This document shows, piece by piece, positions 9,642-20,680 of a DNA stretch of 64,000 nt (its first letter is position 1; every line of letters begins with the position of its first letter). Made by a program: the position numbers and the translations under genes. The notes under the pieces are model-generated. The model searched no databases. It worked only from the letters and a program-made list of their open reading frames with translations, and was not told where the DNA came from. The DNA comes from Lenzites betulinus (Eukaryota; Basidiomycota; Agaricomycetes; Polyporales; Polyporaceae), in NCBI GenBank assembly GCA_022264855.1, contig JABYQU010000040.1, positions 291,586 through 355,585 on the forward strand, given 5' to 3'.

Positions 9642-11840
9642 ATGTCGACGCTGGAAATGCCCGGTCCGACTGTGGGCGCGATGCTGATTGGTGGAATTGT
9701 GGGGGCATCGTGAGTAGTTCAAGCTCTCGAGCCGCAGAAATTATTGACCTCAAACCATGCATTCAGCCTCTACGGCCTCACTTGCTCGCAAGGCTACATG
9801 TACCTGACCCGCAGCCAGAATGATTCTCTTTGGATGCGTCTCTATGTGAGCTACGCATGTTCTCCTCCGCGGTGTTTTGGAAATTCACATGCTATTGCTT
9901 GCCCAGATGCTGGGTATATGGTAAATCCCCCACTCAGTTCTGACCGCCCGGACAGCAAGACTAAGCTCGAGACTGGCCAGGATCTTGGACTCGGTGTGCT
10001 TGGTTTTTGTCGGACACATCATCTACTACCAGTTTATCACGCGTTGGGGCGACCCGACCGTTTTCGAGACCCCTATATGGCAAGTCGCGCTTCTTCATCC
10101 CGTACGCATCGTCTAATGCAGAAACCTACTTAGGAGCTTTGTGGTGCGTTTCTTCATCACTGCTGAGCGAGCTGATTGTCTAAAGCGTAACCTCGACAGG
10201 TTTTGATCCTTTTCACGGTAAGGACGAGCTACAAATATAATTCAAGCTCGCTCGCTCACACCAACATCAGGCCCTCGTAAGCTTCTCGGTACGGGGGTAT
10301 GTTAAGCGTTTGCACTCCGGGGGTCGTATCAAGCGGTACTGACATCGTACACGTTCTAGCATGTACCTCAAGGGCGTCTGGCACCGTACGCATCTTGAAT
10401 TACCCGTCCATTCAGCAACTGACGGTTAACTATCACAGTCAGCCACCAGAACCCATTGCTCGTGGGTGGACTGGTACGTCATTCGCATCTTTCGATCCAG
10501 ACGAGAACTCACTTTTACTTTAGACCTTGCTTTCGGTCTTCGACTTTGGTGGGTAATGAACAATCCGTCGTCGACTTTCGCTGATGACAACGCTATCGAC
10601 CTCGCAGCCTGCGGCATCAGTGAGTTCTTCGTGTCTCATTTTGTATCCAATCTCCTCACTGCGTGCATCAAGTTCTCACCGTCAAAGCGTAAGCTAGCCG
10701 TACTATTTTAAAGATCCCACCTGCTAAATCAGCGCCGTCGCCAGTGCCAACGTCCAGGCCGGGAACCTCGACAGCCTCAAGGTCAGTTCCCCCCATCGTC
10801 TAGCTGCGGCAATTCGCTCATCGTGCGTCCCAGGTGCCCCTCTACCTCAACTTCGCCTCCGCGGTCATCGCAGACGGAGCGGTCGCAATAACGCTTTTGT
10901 CTCTGATGCGGAATACCCGCACGGACCCACGGTGCGAATGAAGTCGGTTTGTTCCACGGAGCTTAGCTGACTTACAGTGTCTGTGCAGGAACGATTCGGG
11001 GTTCGCGCGGATCATGGTGTATACTGTGAACACTGGTGCGTCCCAAAGTTCGCCCGAGTCCAGACGTATAATGCTGACGGGTACGGATTTATCCAGGCTT
11101 GCTGACAGCGTATGTTCTCTCAATTATTGTCTACTGCTGAAGTGTGTCTTAAGATGTTCTCGCTCACAGTGGTGACGCCGCGATTGCCCTGATCACTGTA
11201 CGTTCTGGCAGCCCATCTTGGCTACCAACGAGCCAATCTGATGAACCGCCCCACCAGTACGCTGCGATGCCGCATAACTACGTCTTCATCATGCCCTTCA
11301 TGGTCTTGAGTCACTGTATGTCCATCATTCTGCTATTCCTTTGTTCTTCAATGCCTCACCGCACGCACCTCACACAGTCTACACCAACGCGATCTTTGGC
11401 TCGTACGTGCCCTCATCCCCTCTCTCGTCCCCTCAGCCCGGGTACTGACAACGGCGCGATCACCCGTAGACTGAACGCGCGCCCGCACGGGAAGCACGGC
11501 GAGCACTCTGTCTCTCTGTCTCTGGGCATGAACGCCGTAGGCTCTCCGCCGCGCTTCCCGACGACGTCCGGCTCGCACAATTCTCCGCAAGTCAGCGTGC
11601 GTGTCCTCCGTCGCCTGATCACGCTTCTTGTCTGCGTGTCTATCAGAATATGGATGCTGATGCTGCGCGGACACAACAGATCGGGATTCCAATCCACACA
11701 GTGGTGGAGACGAAGACGGACTCAATGAATGACAACTTCGACCACAAGTGCGTCCAGTCTCTGCTTGCCTTTCTTTGAAACATGTCGGCATAGTGCTTAT
11801 TACTTCGCGCAGGCACTACGCCATCCCTCATGCGATGTAG
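9642..11840 (+). CDS. DUF6534 multi-pass membrane protein
   Basis: Member of the Agaricomycete DUF6534 family of predicted seven-helix proteins; function unknown. Exon 1 (9642-9709) gives MSTLEMPGPTVGAMLIGG, the usual family start, and joins exon 2 (9767-9845, LYGLTCSQGYMYLTRS). Later exons read RILDSVCLVFVGHIIYYQ, WGDPTVFETPIW | SFVVRFF, MYLKGVWH, SANVQAGNLDSLK, NFASAVIADGAVAITLL, DSGFARIMVYTVNTG, LLTA, GDAAIALIT, YAAMPHNYVFIMPFMVLSH, FYTNAIFGS and LNARPHG, then a hydrophilic cytosolic-type tail ending in HYAIPHAM. The run from SLMRNTR through NTGLLTA to LNAR is the diagnostic family core. The intron after ETPIW is GC-AG (10080-10133, donor GCAAGT). Borders between 9846 and 9990 and between 10150 and 10730 are not fully resolved. 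Confidence 0.85.
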
Positions 11841-12351
11841 AGGACGTCGCACGCCACACCGCACAAAACAATCATGCGGAGCTGCTGTACTATGGAACCA
11901 GCCCGCCATCTGCATGGTGCTGTCCTAGGCACTGGGTGGTTGTGTAGGCGCAACGCGCTAGATGCTAGTTACATTATACAAAGACGTATATGTACTCCGC
12001 CTCCAATCTGTAATGCACGCTCTTTTCCCTCGTACTTTCCTTCGAATGCTATACTCTACGTTGTTCGCTCCACGCGTGCTCTCGCCCCTCCTAATCTTGA
12101 AGCTTGGAAGTTGGCCATGTACTACTGGCAGCCGACACAGAGCAGAGGAGGAGGAAAGAGTGGACGACCCCGCGTTGGATCCGATAAGCTAGCGATACAG
12201 TAACGTGTTGTACAAATAACCTGGTATCTTCCTTCCACCCTGGTATCTCCCCGCAACGCGTGCGCGGAACCCAAAACGGTACTCGTGCAACCCCTGGGCC
12301 AGAAAGAATCAAGCAAGAAAGGAAAGAAGGCGAAAGCGAAACACCCCGACT
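11841..12351. other. Convergent intergenic region
   Basis: This stretch lies between the 3' ends of the DUF6534 (+) and DUF6533 (-) genes. It presumably holds both 3' UTRs. No gene seen. Confidence 0.45.
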
Positions 12352-14023
12352 CTATCGGAGCCGCGCCCCGATGTTCTGATCCTCCCGCTCGATCGCGTAC
12401 ATCTCGAGGTCGAATGCCTCTGTGCGCGGGTAGCATCCTTCCGCTTCGCTGCTAGTAGGCGAGCCCCGCACGTCACTGGGGAAGCGGAAGCGCGGCGCAA
12501 TGGGGGAGGTGGCCGCGGACCAGTGCGGCGGGTCCCAGGTGAGGTCGTCGTCTGGGTTGCGCGAGGCCGCATAGGCTTTGAGGTTGAGTATGAGACGCGC
12601 GCCGGCGATGTTCACCATCGCGAGGGCAAAACTACACATCGAAAGGGTGTCAGAGGGGAGCGGGTTGAGGGGAGGAGGGGGGCGTACTAGCGTGCGAGAC
12701 CGAGGAGGTCAGGTCCAGCGAGGGCCCATACCATGAGGGAAAAGAGGGAGCAAACTGCGCAAAAGGGGACAGCGTTACTAAAGAGGCGCGGAATGTGCTA
12801 GGAGTGCGCTTACATGTCACAGCAACGAAGTACAACATCCCATCGCGGTACAACAGAAGAGAGAGAGTCGTCAAGGAGTGGTTCTGCCCTTGGTAGATCA
12901 TGGCAGTTATGGTGAGACCGAAAAGGAGGGTTTCGAAGAAGACGCTGTAGACGCATCATCAGCGCCGCTGTCCGTCGAAAAGTTGACTGTCAACCACAAC
13001 ATACCTTGGAAGCCAGATGGCCCAAATATAATTGGGTGCCTGCGTCAAAATCAATCAGCGCTATAGTTCTCGCAGACCGCAGTGACCGAGAGGGTTCTTA
13101 CGCTGCCCACGCACGCATGATGATAGGGATGCAAATTCGCTTCCAGGGCCGTCAGCGAAGGGACTTGCTATGACTTTCGGGGACGCACACGTACCGATGA
13201 TGGGGATGAGTGATGCGGTAGTGATCCCAGAGGAGATGGCGAAGTTCAGGAACCCTGCGATCCAGAGCACCCAGGCGACCCATGCCCTGCCTTTGAAGAT
13301 AGCGTAGAGCCTCCAAGCGACGATTGCTTCGGGAAAGAGAAGGGTGTTAACATCAGCGTGGAGGTGAACTTGGGTCCTAGAGGACGTACCGTGAATCGAT
13401 ATGTAAGACATGATTGTCACATAGCTCTGTACCACTGTCCAAGCCTTACAGAACTAATCCCAAGTCGTCAGTGGAGGCAGGCTTATCATTTCTCGAAGAC
13501 ATACGGCTATGGACGCGGCTGCGTTCCCGAAGGATTCTGGATATTGTCGTCAGAGCAGTACCTCGCATTGGGACGACGGTTTAACTCACCATAGATGTCA
13601 AGAGCCAGCACAACAGGACTAAATCGCCGTAAACTTAGCATCGCACCCGCATATAAGTAGAGAGCGTCTCACATGCAGTATCGGTTCTAAAATTTGTCTT
13701 AGAAAACATGGGTTGTTGAACGGTGGGAGGTGACGTACCAGGAGGAATACCGTGGAGACAACGCCTTTCTTGCCTTTCCAGATTAAGTTGACCTAATGTT
13801 TCCAGATTAGAGAGAGGCAAAGTTTCATAGTAGAGAGGTCTCGCCTCATCGGTGAGCTGAAGGAGGTGTGAACATAGCGCGACTGTGAGAAGGAGAAAGA
13901 TGCGAACCGTGATGAGGTGGTCGTAGAGCAAGGCAACGAAGCCCACGACTAACGCGAGCCAGGTACATCTAAGCACTCCACACCATCCGCTGCGAACGTC
14001 TGAGAAACTCACGAGTCATAACG
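12352..14023 (-). CDS. DUF6533 multi-pass membrane protein (second copy)
   Basis: Paralogue of the gene at 4.1-6.1 kb. Exons in order: RYDS (14023-14013), CTWLALVVGFVALLYDHLIT (helix 1), LTDE | VNLIWKGKKGVVSTVFLL, NRYC, IPVVLALDIYG, VVQSYVTIMSYISIHG, AIVAWRLYAIFKGR then WVLWIAGFLNFAIS (helix), APNYIWAIWLP, VYSVFFETLLFGLTITAM (helix), LLLYRDGMLYFVAVTC, VCSLFSLMVWALAGPDLLG and the last exon 12631-12352 with FALAMVNIAGARLILNLKAY, followed by a soluble acidic tail. This is the complete DUF6533 pattern. The intron after LTDE (13844-13793) has a GC donor, at the same codon as the GC intron in the paralogue. The start exon is not resolved: upstream of RYDS I found no ATG in the right phase, so the true 5' end lies somewhat above 14023. 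Confidence 0.85.
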
Positions 14024-15679
14024 CTGCCAACAAAACGTGTAAGCTAGCTCATCCTCGTGTGATCCACGCGCACAAAGCGCAATGCGACTTACCGTACAGC
14101 TGACCCATGTTGCAGAAGCGTTTCGAGCGGCTCGGCGAAGGGTACATCTGGAAGGGAAGACATCCCGCAATGCTCAGGTGAAAGTCATCGACCAGTATGG
14201 CGGTGGGCGGATGCGGAGCGGGGACGACGAGCAAATGCTTCCGCGTTTCCTTTTGTTACTTCCTGTAAAACCACATGTGGTCAAATCATGAGGAGACGGA
14301 GTTGGGGTGCGGTGCGGCGAACTCAGGCTGGGCCGTGTTCCTTCTGTTCGAAGGGTCGGGGAACCCACTGCTGTTGGCGCTAGACGCGATAAGGAAAGCT
14401 GAACAGACATTGGGCGCCGGAAGCAAAAAGTGCAAGTGGCATATGCGCACTGCGCAGAGACGAACTCCGCGAAGCCTAGATCACGATGCTGCTAGCGCAC
14501 GCCGCACGGCGGTCATCCGCCGCCCGCCAAATCCCGTTCCGTGATGCTGCCTTGAGGACGCTATTGGAGTAAGCGCAGCGCCCGGGACGAAGCTGCACCA
14601 AAGATCCGGCTGTGCTTTTCCCAGCGTGACGGAGGTATTCCCCGTCATAGGCCTCGTGGCACGTCCAATCCGACTTCTACTGTTGAGAACATCTTGAAGT
14701 GGGCGGGGGGAGACTGTGCACTGTACGACAGTGTTCTAAGGCATCGCCGGATGGCAGTTATCCGCCGTTGTGCTCACCGCTGGGAACAAATCCCCTAACA
14801 AGAGGCTGGACCGGGGCGGAATAGTCCGGTCCGATGCAGACACTAGTAGCAGTCGACAGGGCGATGGTAAGCCCTGCCAGATGTCTCCGACATGGGAGTG
14901 CAGCGCCTTGAGGTGCATTTCCCCGTCCTGAACAACAATAAGCTCCCAACCACACATCACTGAAAAAGCACCTTAGGCCGCGCAATGGTGAGAAAGTAAT
15001 CTGGGACAGCGGCCCAAGCATCTGGAAGTATGGATGCCCGATCCGAGGTATACAGCTCCAATGGTGGGTTTCAGACGAGGACTCCACTGCTATCGCACGA
15101 ATATGCTGATGCCTGCACTTGGCAGAAGTCAGTGGAACAATTGGAAACCAAGGATATCGGTACTCGCCAACTCGCGGAACATGCCTGGAGTTGTTGCCTC
15201 ATGCACGAACATATCACCATGTAAAACAGGTGAGACTCAGTACGAGTGAAGAAAAGAGTTTCGCGATTGGACTCGAAACGAATGACAGTCACCAGAGCTA
15301 CCCTGAGCTTCCTGCAAGCATCCCAGGTCGTGGAGGATGGAAGAGGCTCACTCAGTACTCTCGAGTCTCAGCGGCCAGGCGCAGTGCGAACGGCCACGTG
15401 GCGCCGCGTAGCCATTTAACCGCCACTTCCAGCACGCACTACTGCATACTGTCTACTAGTACTGCAGTAGACTCAGTTCGGTCAACACCGCACTTCCACA
15501 GCCAAATTCATGGGATTCAACAAATTTTGGGACTATTCCCTTCGTAACGCATAGCAAGAGTAAAATTATGTATGATATGTGCTCGCTCATCCGCCACCGT
15601 GGACGGACAACGCATGTCCTCGCCCCATTCACTCACCTCGTTACAGCGTTGACATGCTGCAACGTTGCAGGGGCCAGCA
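14024..15679. other. Intergenic, 5' end of DUF6533 and 3' flank of hemerythrin gene
   Basis: The unresolved first exon of the DUF6533 gene probably lies at 14024-14160. The rest has only short, unconvincing frames. Confidence 0.4.
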
Positions 15680-16626
15680 CTATGACATGGCATACGGTGA
15701 GTACTTCCAATACCTATAGAAGAACCCGTCATCTCCCAGAGGAGGCTCGAAATGTACGAAGGAGCGTACCCTGAGTGTTTCTTCGCCAGCATGTAAGGTA
15801 TGACCAGCTTCCGGAGAACCCAAGGCATCGGTGGCCAGATGTTCTTATAGTCGGGCTCCGTATGGCTGTTGAGACAACGAAATCGTCTCAGTGATATCAC
15901 GCGTAGTAGGAGGGGAACGCACCTGCGCATGTACGGTACGACGAGGAACGGATCGCCGTTCGCCTTGGCGTGCTTCTCCATCGCTTCAACCATGCTTTTA
16001 CATTCAGCCTCGGTGAAATTGGCTTCCTTCAGCTTCGATGCGCCTATGTGCACGAGTTCCTCGTTAAAGTGCGTGAACTAGCAGATGTCCAGCGTTATTC
16101 TGGCTATACTCAAATGGCGGAGAAATCACTACGACGTACCATGATATCCTTGGCCGATAGCATGAGCTCCTTGATGTCTTCCCCGTTGAACTTGGACGTA
16201 TCCTCGCGAGCGTCCTTAATCACCACGAGGAATTTGTCTAGGAAGTCGTGGAGCTCCTTGTGTTGGTCGCGTTCGTGGGAGAAGTCCATCTTCTCGTTCA
16301 GGATAGGAAACACGGTCGCTTCCTGGTCATATTGGTAGAAGCCGTTAGATAGGATGTGAATGAAGGACGTCATGTACGTACCTCAGTCTCGTGATGATGA
16401 AGGATAGAATGCACCCACGCTTCACAATATCCAAGGAAGTTCTTGAGATCGTTCGAAGGGGGGTTGTCCAGGAGAGAGACAATGTTCTCGTAGCCCTTCT
16501 CGTAGGTCGCATGGGCTGCAAAGCGCGTTCAAGATTGTGATGAATGCATGCAGAAGGACGGAATAGCATACCTAGCTTCATGTTCCAGTGCAGCAGCTCA
16601 TACGGATCGGTCGGTACGGAGCCCAT
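15680..16626 (-). CDS. Hemerythrin-like (HHE) domain protein
   Basis: Predicted four-helix-bundle protein that binds a di-iron centre; fungal members are thought to sense or buffer oxygen or iron, but the role is unproven. Exons 16626-16572, 16515-16382, 16322-16140, 16077-15923, 15865-15770 and 15713-15680 join in phase to 218 residues. Candidate metal ligands: H in YELLHWNMK, the HHHETEEATVFP run (HxxxE type), HERDQHKELHDF, and THFNEELVHIG. The C-terminal part PDYKNIWPPMPWVLRK and the ending GYWKYSPYAMS resemble other fungal hemerythrin-like proteins. The start at 16626 (MGSVPTDPYELL) was chosen because it leads directly into the first helix. There is no signal peptide or membrane segment, so it is probably cytosolic. 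It differs in architecture from the second hemerythrin gene at 29.7-30.6 kb. Confidence 0.9.
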
Positions 16627-17624
16627 GGTGCAAGGACGTCAGAATAGGGAGGAGCGTAGTTAGGTTCAGCAGAGGTTCTCTGAGTGCTGCCATCGACGTC
16701 TGGGGTATAAGAATGGCGGGTAGCGAGCACCCCTGAAGGCTGAAACCTATGAAGGGCATCGCAAATTTGGCTTGCGACACGCAAGAAAGGAACGTTGTTC
16801 TTCGTTTGATGTCGGAAAGCGGCTTGAGCCTGCGAGGACCTGTACGCCGCCCAGGTTCCAACCCTCAGCGCCCAGCGCCCAGCATGCGGCCAGGCATCAC
16901 TCAGGGCAGCCTGCCGGAATCAGCTCGACAACAGGTAAGCTCCAGCGTGCCGTCCATAAGTTATAAACATGAGTTATCAGCGTGTAGACATGCATCTCTT
17001 CAACGCTCACGACTCATGAGGTTACAGCGCGCACCTGGATCGATTGTGTCCGAGTACATTAAGGCTAAAGCTTGAACTAGAGCTTGAAGCCTCTGCCAAT
17101 GAGGCGTAGCCGATTACGCTGTGCGGTAGAGAAGGATTGCCACATCGACCATCAATGCATCACGGATGGGCGGCCGGGGTCGGACCCGTCGAGCTGTCGA
17201 GCTGTGGACGAATTCGGTTAATATGCGCCGGAAGGTGCACTGATCATGACGTACCCGGACCATAACTTGTTCGTACCTCGGGCGATCTGCGTGAGCGACG
17301 TGAGCTGCGAAGTTCTGAACGTTAATGACCGCACAACGCTCAACGTTCAGTAGTCAGTAGTCAGTAGTCAACACGCATCCTGCGATATCCAACACCGTGG
17401 CCGAATAGTCTCGAGCTTTCGAAAGATATTAGATAGTCTGAAGATCCAAACAGCTCTGCATGATACAACGGAGAACCCGGCTCGGGGTAGCAATCTATGG
17501 TAGTAGTACATTTACCTTCAACCTCTCGCTTCACTCGATGGACACTTTTAGTATCACGACCCTCGAAGATGGGGACCAGAGAGCACGGCGAACAGGAAGG
17601 ACAAACCGAGCACACTAAGGAGGT
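16627..17624. other. Intergenic, with a 7-bp tandem repeat
   Basis: No coding frame is convincing. It holds the promoter side of the hemerythrin gene and the 3' flank of the synthetase gene. Confidence 0.45.
17348..17370. repeat. Short tandem repeat, 7-bp unit x3
   Basis: The heptamer CAGTAGT occurs three times in a row, followed by CA. Confidence 0.8.
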
Positions 17625-20600
17625 TCAGAGGGCGGCAGCACGATCCAATGCAGACGTGAGATTCTTGGCGAAGGACCGGACGTGTGTCTCCGAGAGCATG
17701 GTGTAATGCTCCCCATCGACGTCGACGAGCTCGAACTTGCCCTCGGAGAAATTGCGCCATGGCGCGAGGCGGTTCGCCTTGTAGCTCTCGCGTGTCCCCA
17801 TCGACGGCAGGGGAACCGCGCAGAAGACGGTGAAGAGCGCGTTGCGGACGGCGCCCTCCGGGAGGTACGTGCGGCCGAGACAGGTGAGCTGGTACGCGAC
17901 CTGGAGCCACCGCTGTATCTCGTAAGGACGGAGCTGCAGCTCCTGAAGGCGGGCCTGGTCAGATCGAGAAAGCATCCACTCGATGACCTGCAAGCTGTGC
18001 GCCGGCTCCGTGTCCAAATCAGCCAGCTCGGGGAAGGCGCCGATGAGCATAGCGCGGGCGGCGTCCAGGCCGTCAGGGGTGATGAGTGCGACGAACATGT
18101 AGAGGTTGAGCAGGACCTCGATCCACCGGAGCTCGTGCATGCGGCTCTGTATGAAAGGGGGGAGGTTGAAGATGCCGACCCACGCGACCTTCTTGCCCTT
18201 CGCTTCGAGGACCTTCGCCATCTCGAAGGCGACCGCGCCGCCGAAGCTGTAGCCGCCGACGTAGTAAGGGCCCTCCGGGTCCTGGCGCTCGATTGCAGAC
18301 ACATAGCTCTCGACCATCTCGTCAAAGGTCTGGAACGGTTCCTCGCCGCGGTCGAAGCCGCGGGCGCGGAGTGCGTAGATGGGGCGGTCGTGGATGATGT
18401 GCGCGAGACCCATGAAAACGAGAACCTCACCAACGCCAGGGTGCACTAGGAAGACAGGACGCTTGTGCCCGTTAGGGTTCAGGCAGATGGCTGGGTTGTA
18501 TCGCGATGCGCCGTCGCCGTCTTGCGACTCGCGGGCCTTGCTCTGTTCCAGGTAGTCACACAGCTGTCCGAGTTCGGGGTGGCGGAGCATGTCGATGATG
18601 GGGATGTCGCGAATCTCGAGCGCCTCCTGGAGGTGGTACTTCAACTGGACGAGGTGCATCGAAGACATCCCGAGTTCGAAGAGACTGCTCGACCGCGACA
18701 TGCCGGATGTGTCGACGTCCAGAAGCTGCGCTACAACATCCGCCACCCTCTGTTCCCAGGGAGTCAGTGGCGCACCGTTGGAAGAGACCGAGCGGAGGCG
18801 CTCCTCGAGCGCGGCGTACTCCCCAGCGAGGTAACCTTTGAGCAGAGCCACACGGGGGACCTTGCCCAACGTCGTCCTGGTGAAGCACTTGTGGGGAAGG
18901 GGAAGGACGACATGCGGGCCCTGCGAGCAGAACACGATGCAGCGATCGCGAATGGCACGGTTGGTCGCGTACAGAGAAGCCGCGTCTTCATCGCTAAGCT
19001 CGCCCTCGACGGCGATGTGGCGGTGCAGATAGAACACGACGTATGTCTCTGTGTCGCCTCCAGGAACGCGCATGGGGCAGACCATGACGGTGGAACGCGT
19101 GACACCGTCGATGTCGCCGGCCTCGACAAAGTTCTCTGCGTCTATCGTGGGATGCTTGACCCCGTTGATGTTGATCTGGTCCTTCTCGCGGCCTACGATG
19201 TGCATGTTCCCGTCGCGGTCGAGCAGAGCGCCATCCCCGGTGATGAACCAGCCGTCCGCGGTGAAGCAATCGGCAGTCGCCTGGGGGTTGTTGTAGTACT
19301 CGCGGAACACGGAAGGGCCTTTGAGCTGCAAAATCCCGGGCTCCAAGGCGGGACAGGCCTCGCCAGTCTCGCGGGAGACCACCCGCACGTTGACGCCGTC
19401 GCAGCACAAACCGAGGGACAGGTACTTGACCTCCAGATTTTGGTTTTCGCTGCGAGGGATTGGAGTGGTGTCATAGATGCATCCAGCCTGTAAGTGACGC
19501 GAGTCAGAAACCAGACCGCAGAAAACTCCGAGGTACGTACGCCAGTCTCGCTCATGCCAAAGCCGGCACGGAGAGAGTTACGAGGCGCGCCGAAACGTTC
19601 GATAAGGTTGGCGAACTCTATGGCAGTCTTGATTGGTACCGCTTCGCCACCGGAGATAAACGCCACGAGCGCGGAGAGGTTCAAGGCCCCAGCAGGCATC
19701 GTCGCGACACTCTGGTCCTTGCAGAGTTGGGCGATGAGAAAGTTAGGGCTAAACGAATAGGTGATGCCATAGCGGCTGCACCACTCGAGGAGATTGAGGG
19801 GCCTATGAATGATCGCAGACGGCGAAACGTGATATTGACTGGGCACATAGACAATCAGTCAACATTGCGCCCTCCAACAATCGCACCACTTTTCCCACTC
19901 ACTTTGCGTTAGCTGCCAGCGCCTGGAGGTGGACTTCCGAAACACATGCGACGTGGTCGAAGGCGATCCAGTTCAAGAACTGCGACTGTGCCGTGGTGCC
20001 GTGGTGCTTGATCTTGCCGTAAATGCTCGAGAGTAGGTTGGAGTGGCGCAATGCGACCGCCTTTGAATTTCCCGTCGAGCCGGACGTGAGCATGAGGCAA
20101 ACAATAGTATCCGGCGAGATCTCCGCAGAAGACAGCGCAGTGTTAGCCGACGCAGCGTTGTTACCCTTCGCGCTCGAGGGCTGGGACAGGAACTCTTTCC
20201 AGTGAACCGTCTGCAGCCCAGGGGTAACGCTCTTCACCCGGTCGATGGTCAGCGGATCGTCGGTAACAACGATGGGATGCCGGAAGAGGCCCTGTAAGTG
20301 GCTGAGGAAAGCTGCCTGCCGTGAGGGATCGGGGTGGAGTGGCGGGATGGGGCACACAGGTATTCCAGCTGGAACAGCAGTTAGCAAAAGCAGCATTGCG
20401 GGGATGATGGTGGCTCACCGAAGCAACAGGCCCAGAATAGGGCGATGTGTTGTTCATGGTTCGCAAAACTCGCAATGACGACGTCGACATCCAGAGTATG
20501 TTGGAGGGTAGAGCACAGGGATCGGAGGCGATATGAGCCATCTACAGCGTCCTTGTATAGATTGGCATAGGAGAGCTCCTTGTAGACAGTTCCGTTATGG

Positions 20601-20680
20601 TCGAGAAAGCGCACGCCGGCGTCGCTCTCTTGCGACCTCGAGGCGAGCAGGGAGGGAAGGGTAGCGAAAGGTGGGCGCAT
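17625..20680 (-). CDS. NRPS-like A-T-TE synthetase (atromentin-synthetase type)
   Basis: Single-module enzyme without a condensation domain. Such enzymes activate an aryl-pyruvic acid as adenylate, load it on the carrier domain, and use the thioesterase to condense two units into a quinone or furanone. Exons 20680-20419, 20368-19903, 19838-19541 and 19487-17625 join in phase to 962 residues, the usual size. Adenylation domain about 1-560: LTSGSTGNSKAVALRHS (A3), GFGMSETGAGCIYD (A5), TGDGALLDRDGNMHIVGREK (A7/A8). Carrier domain about 600-680: FELGMSSMHLVQL, with the phosphopantetheine serine in the GMSS core. Thioesterase about 700-962: FLVHPGVGEVLVFMGLA, catalytic GGYSFGGAVAFE, and histidine in DGEHYTML. 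The TE resembles that of basidiomycete atromentin synthetases closely. The product cannot be read from the sequence. No aminotransferase, oxidase or transporter adjoins it. Confidence 0.92.

Noticed and set aside
18465..19493. 342-codon plus-strand ORF inside the synthetase gene
   Set aside because: It is the antisense shadow of the A-T-TE coding exon in GC-rich DNA. The minus strand carries all family motifs.
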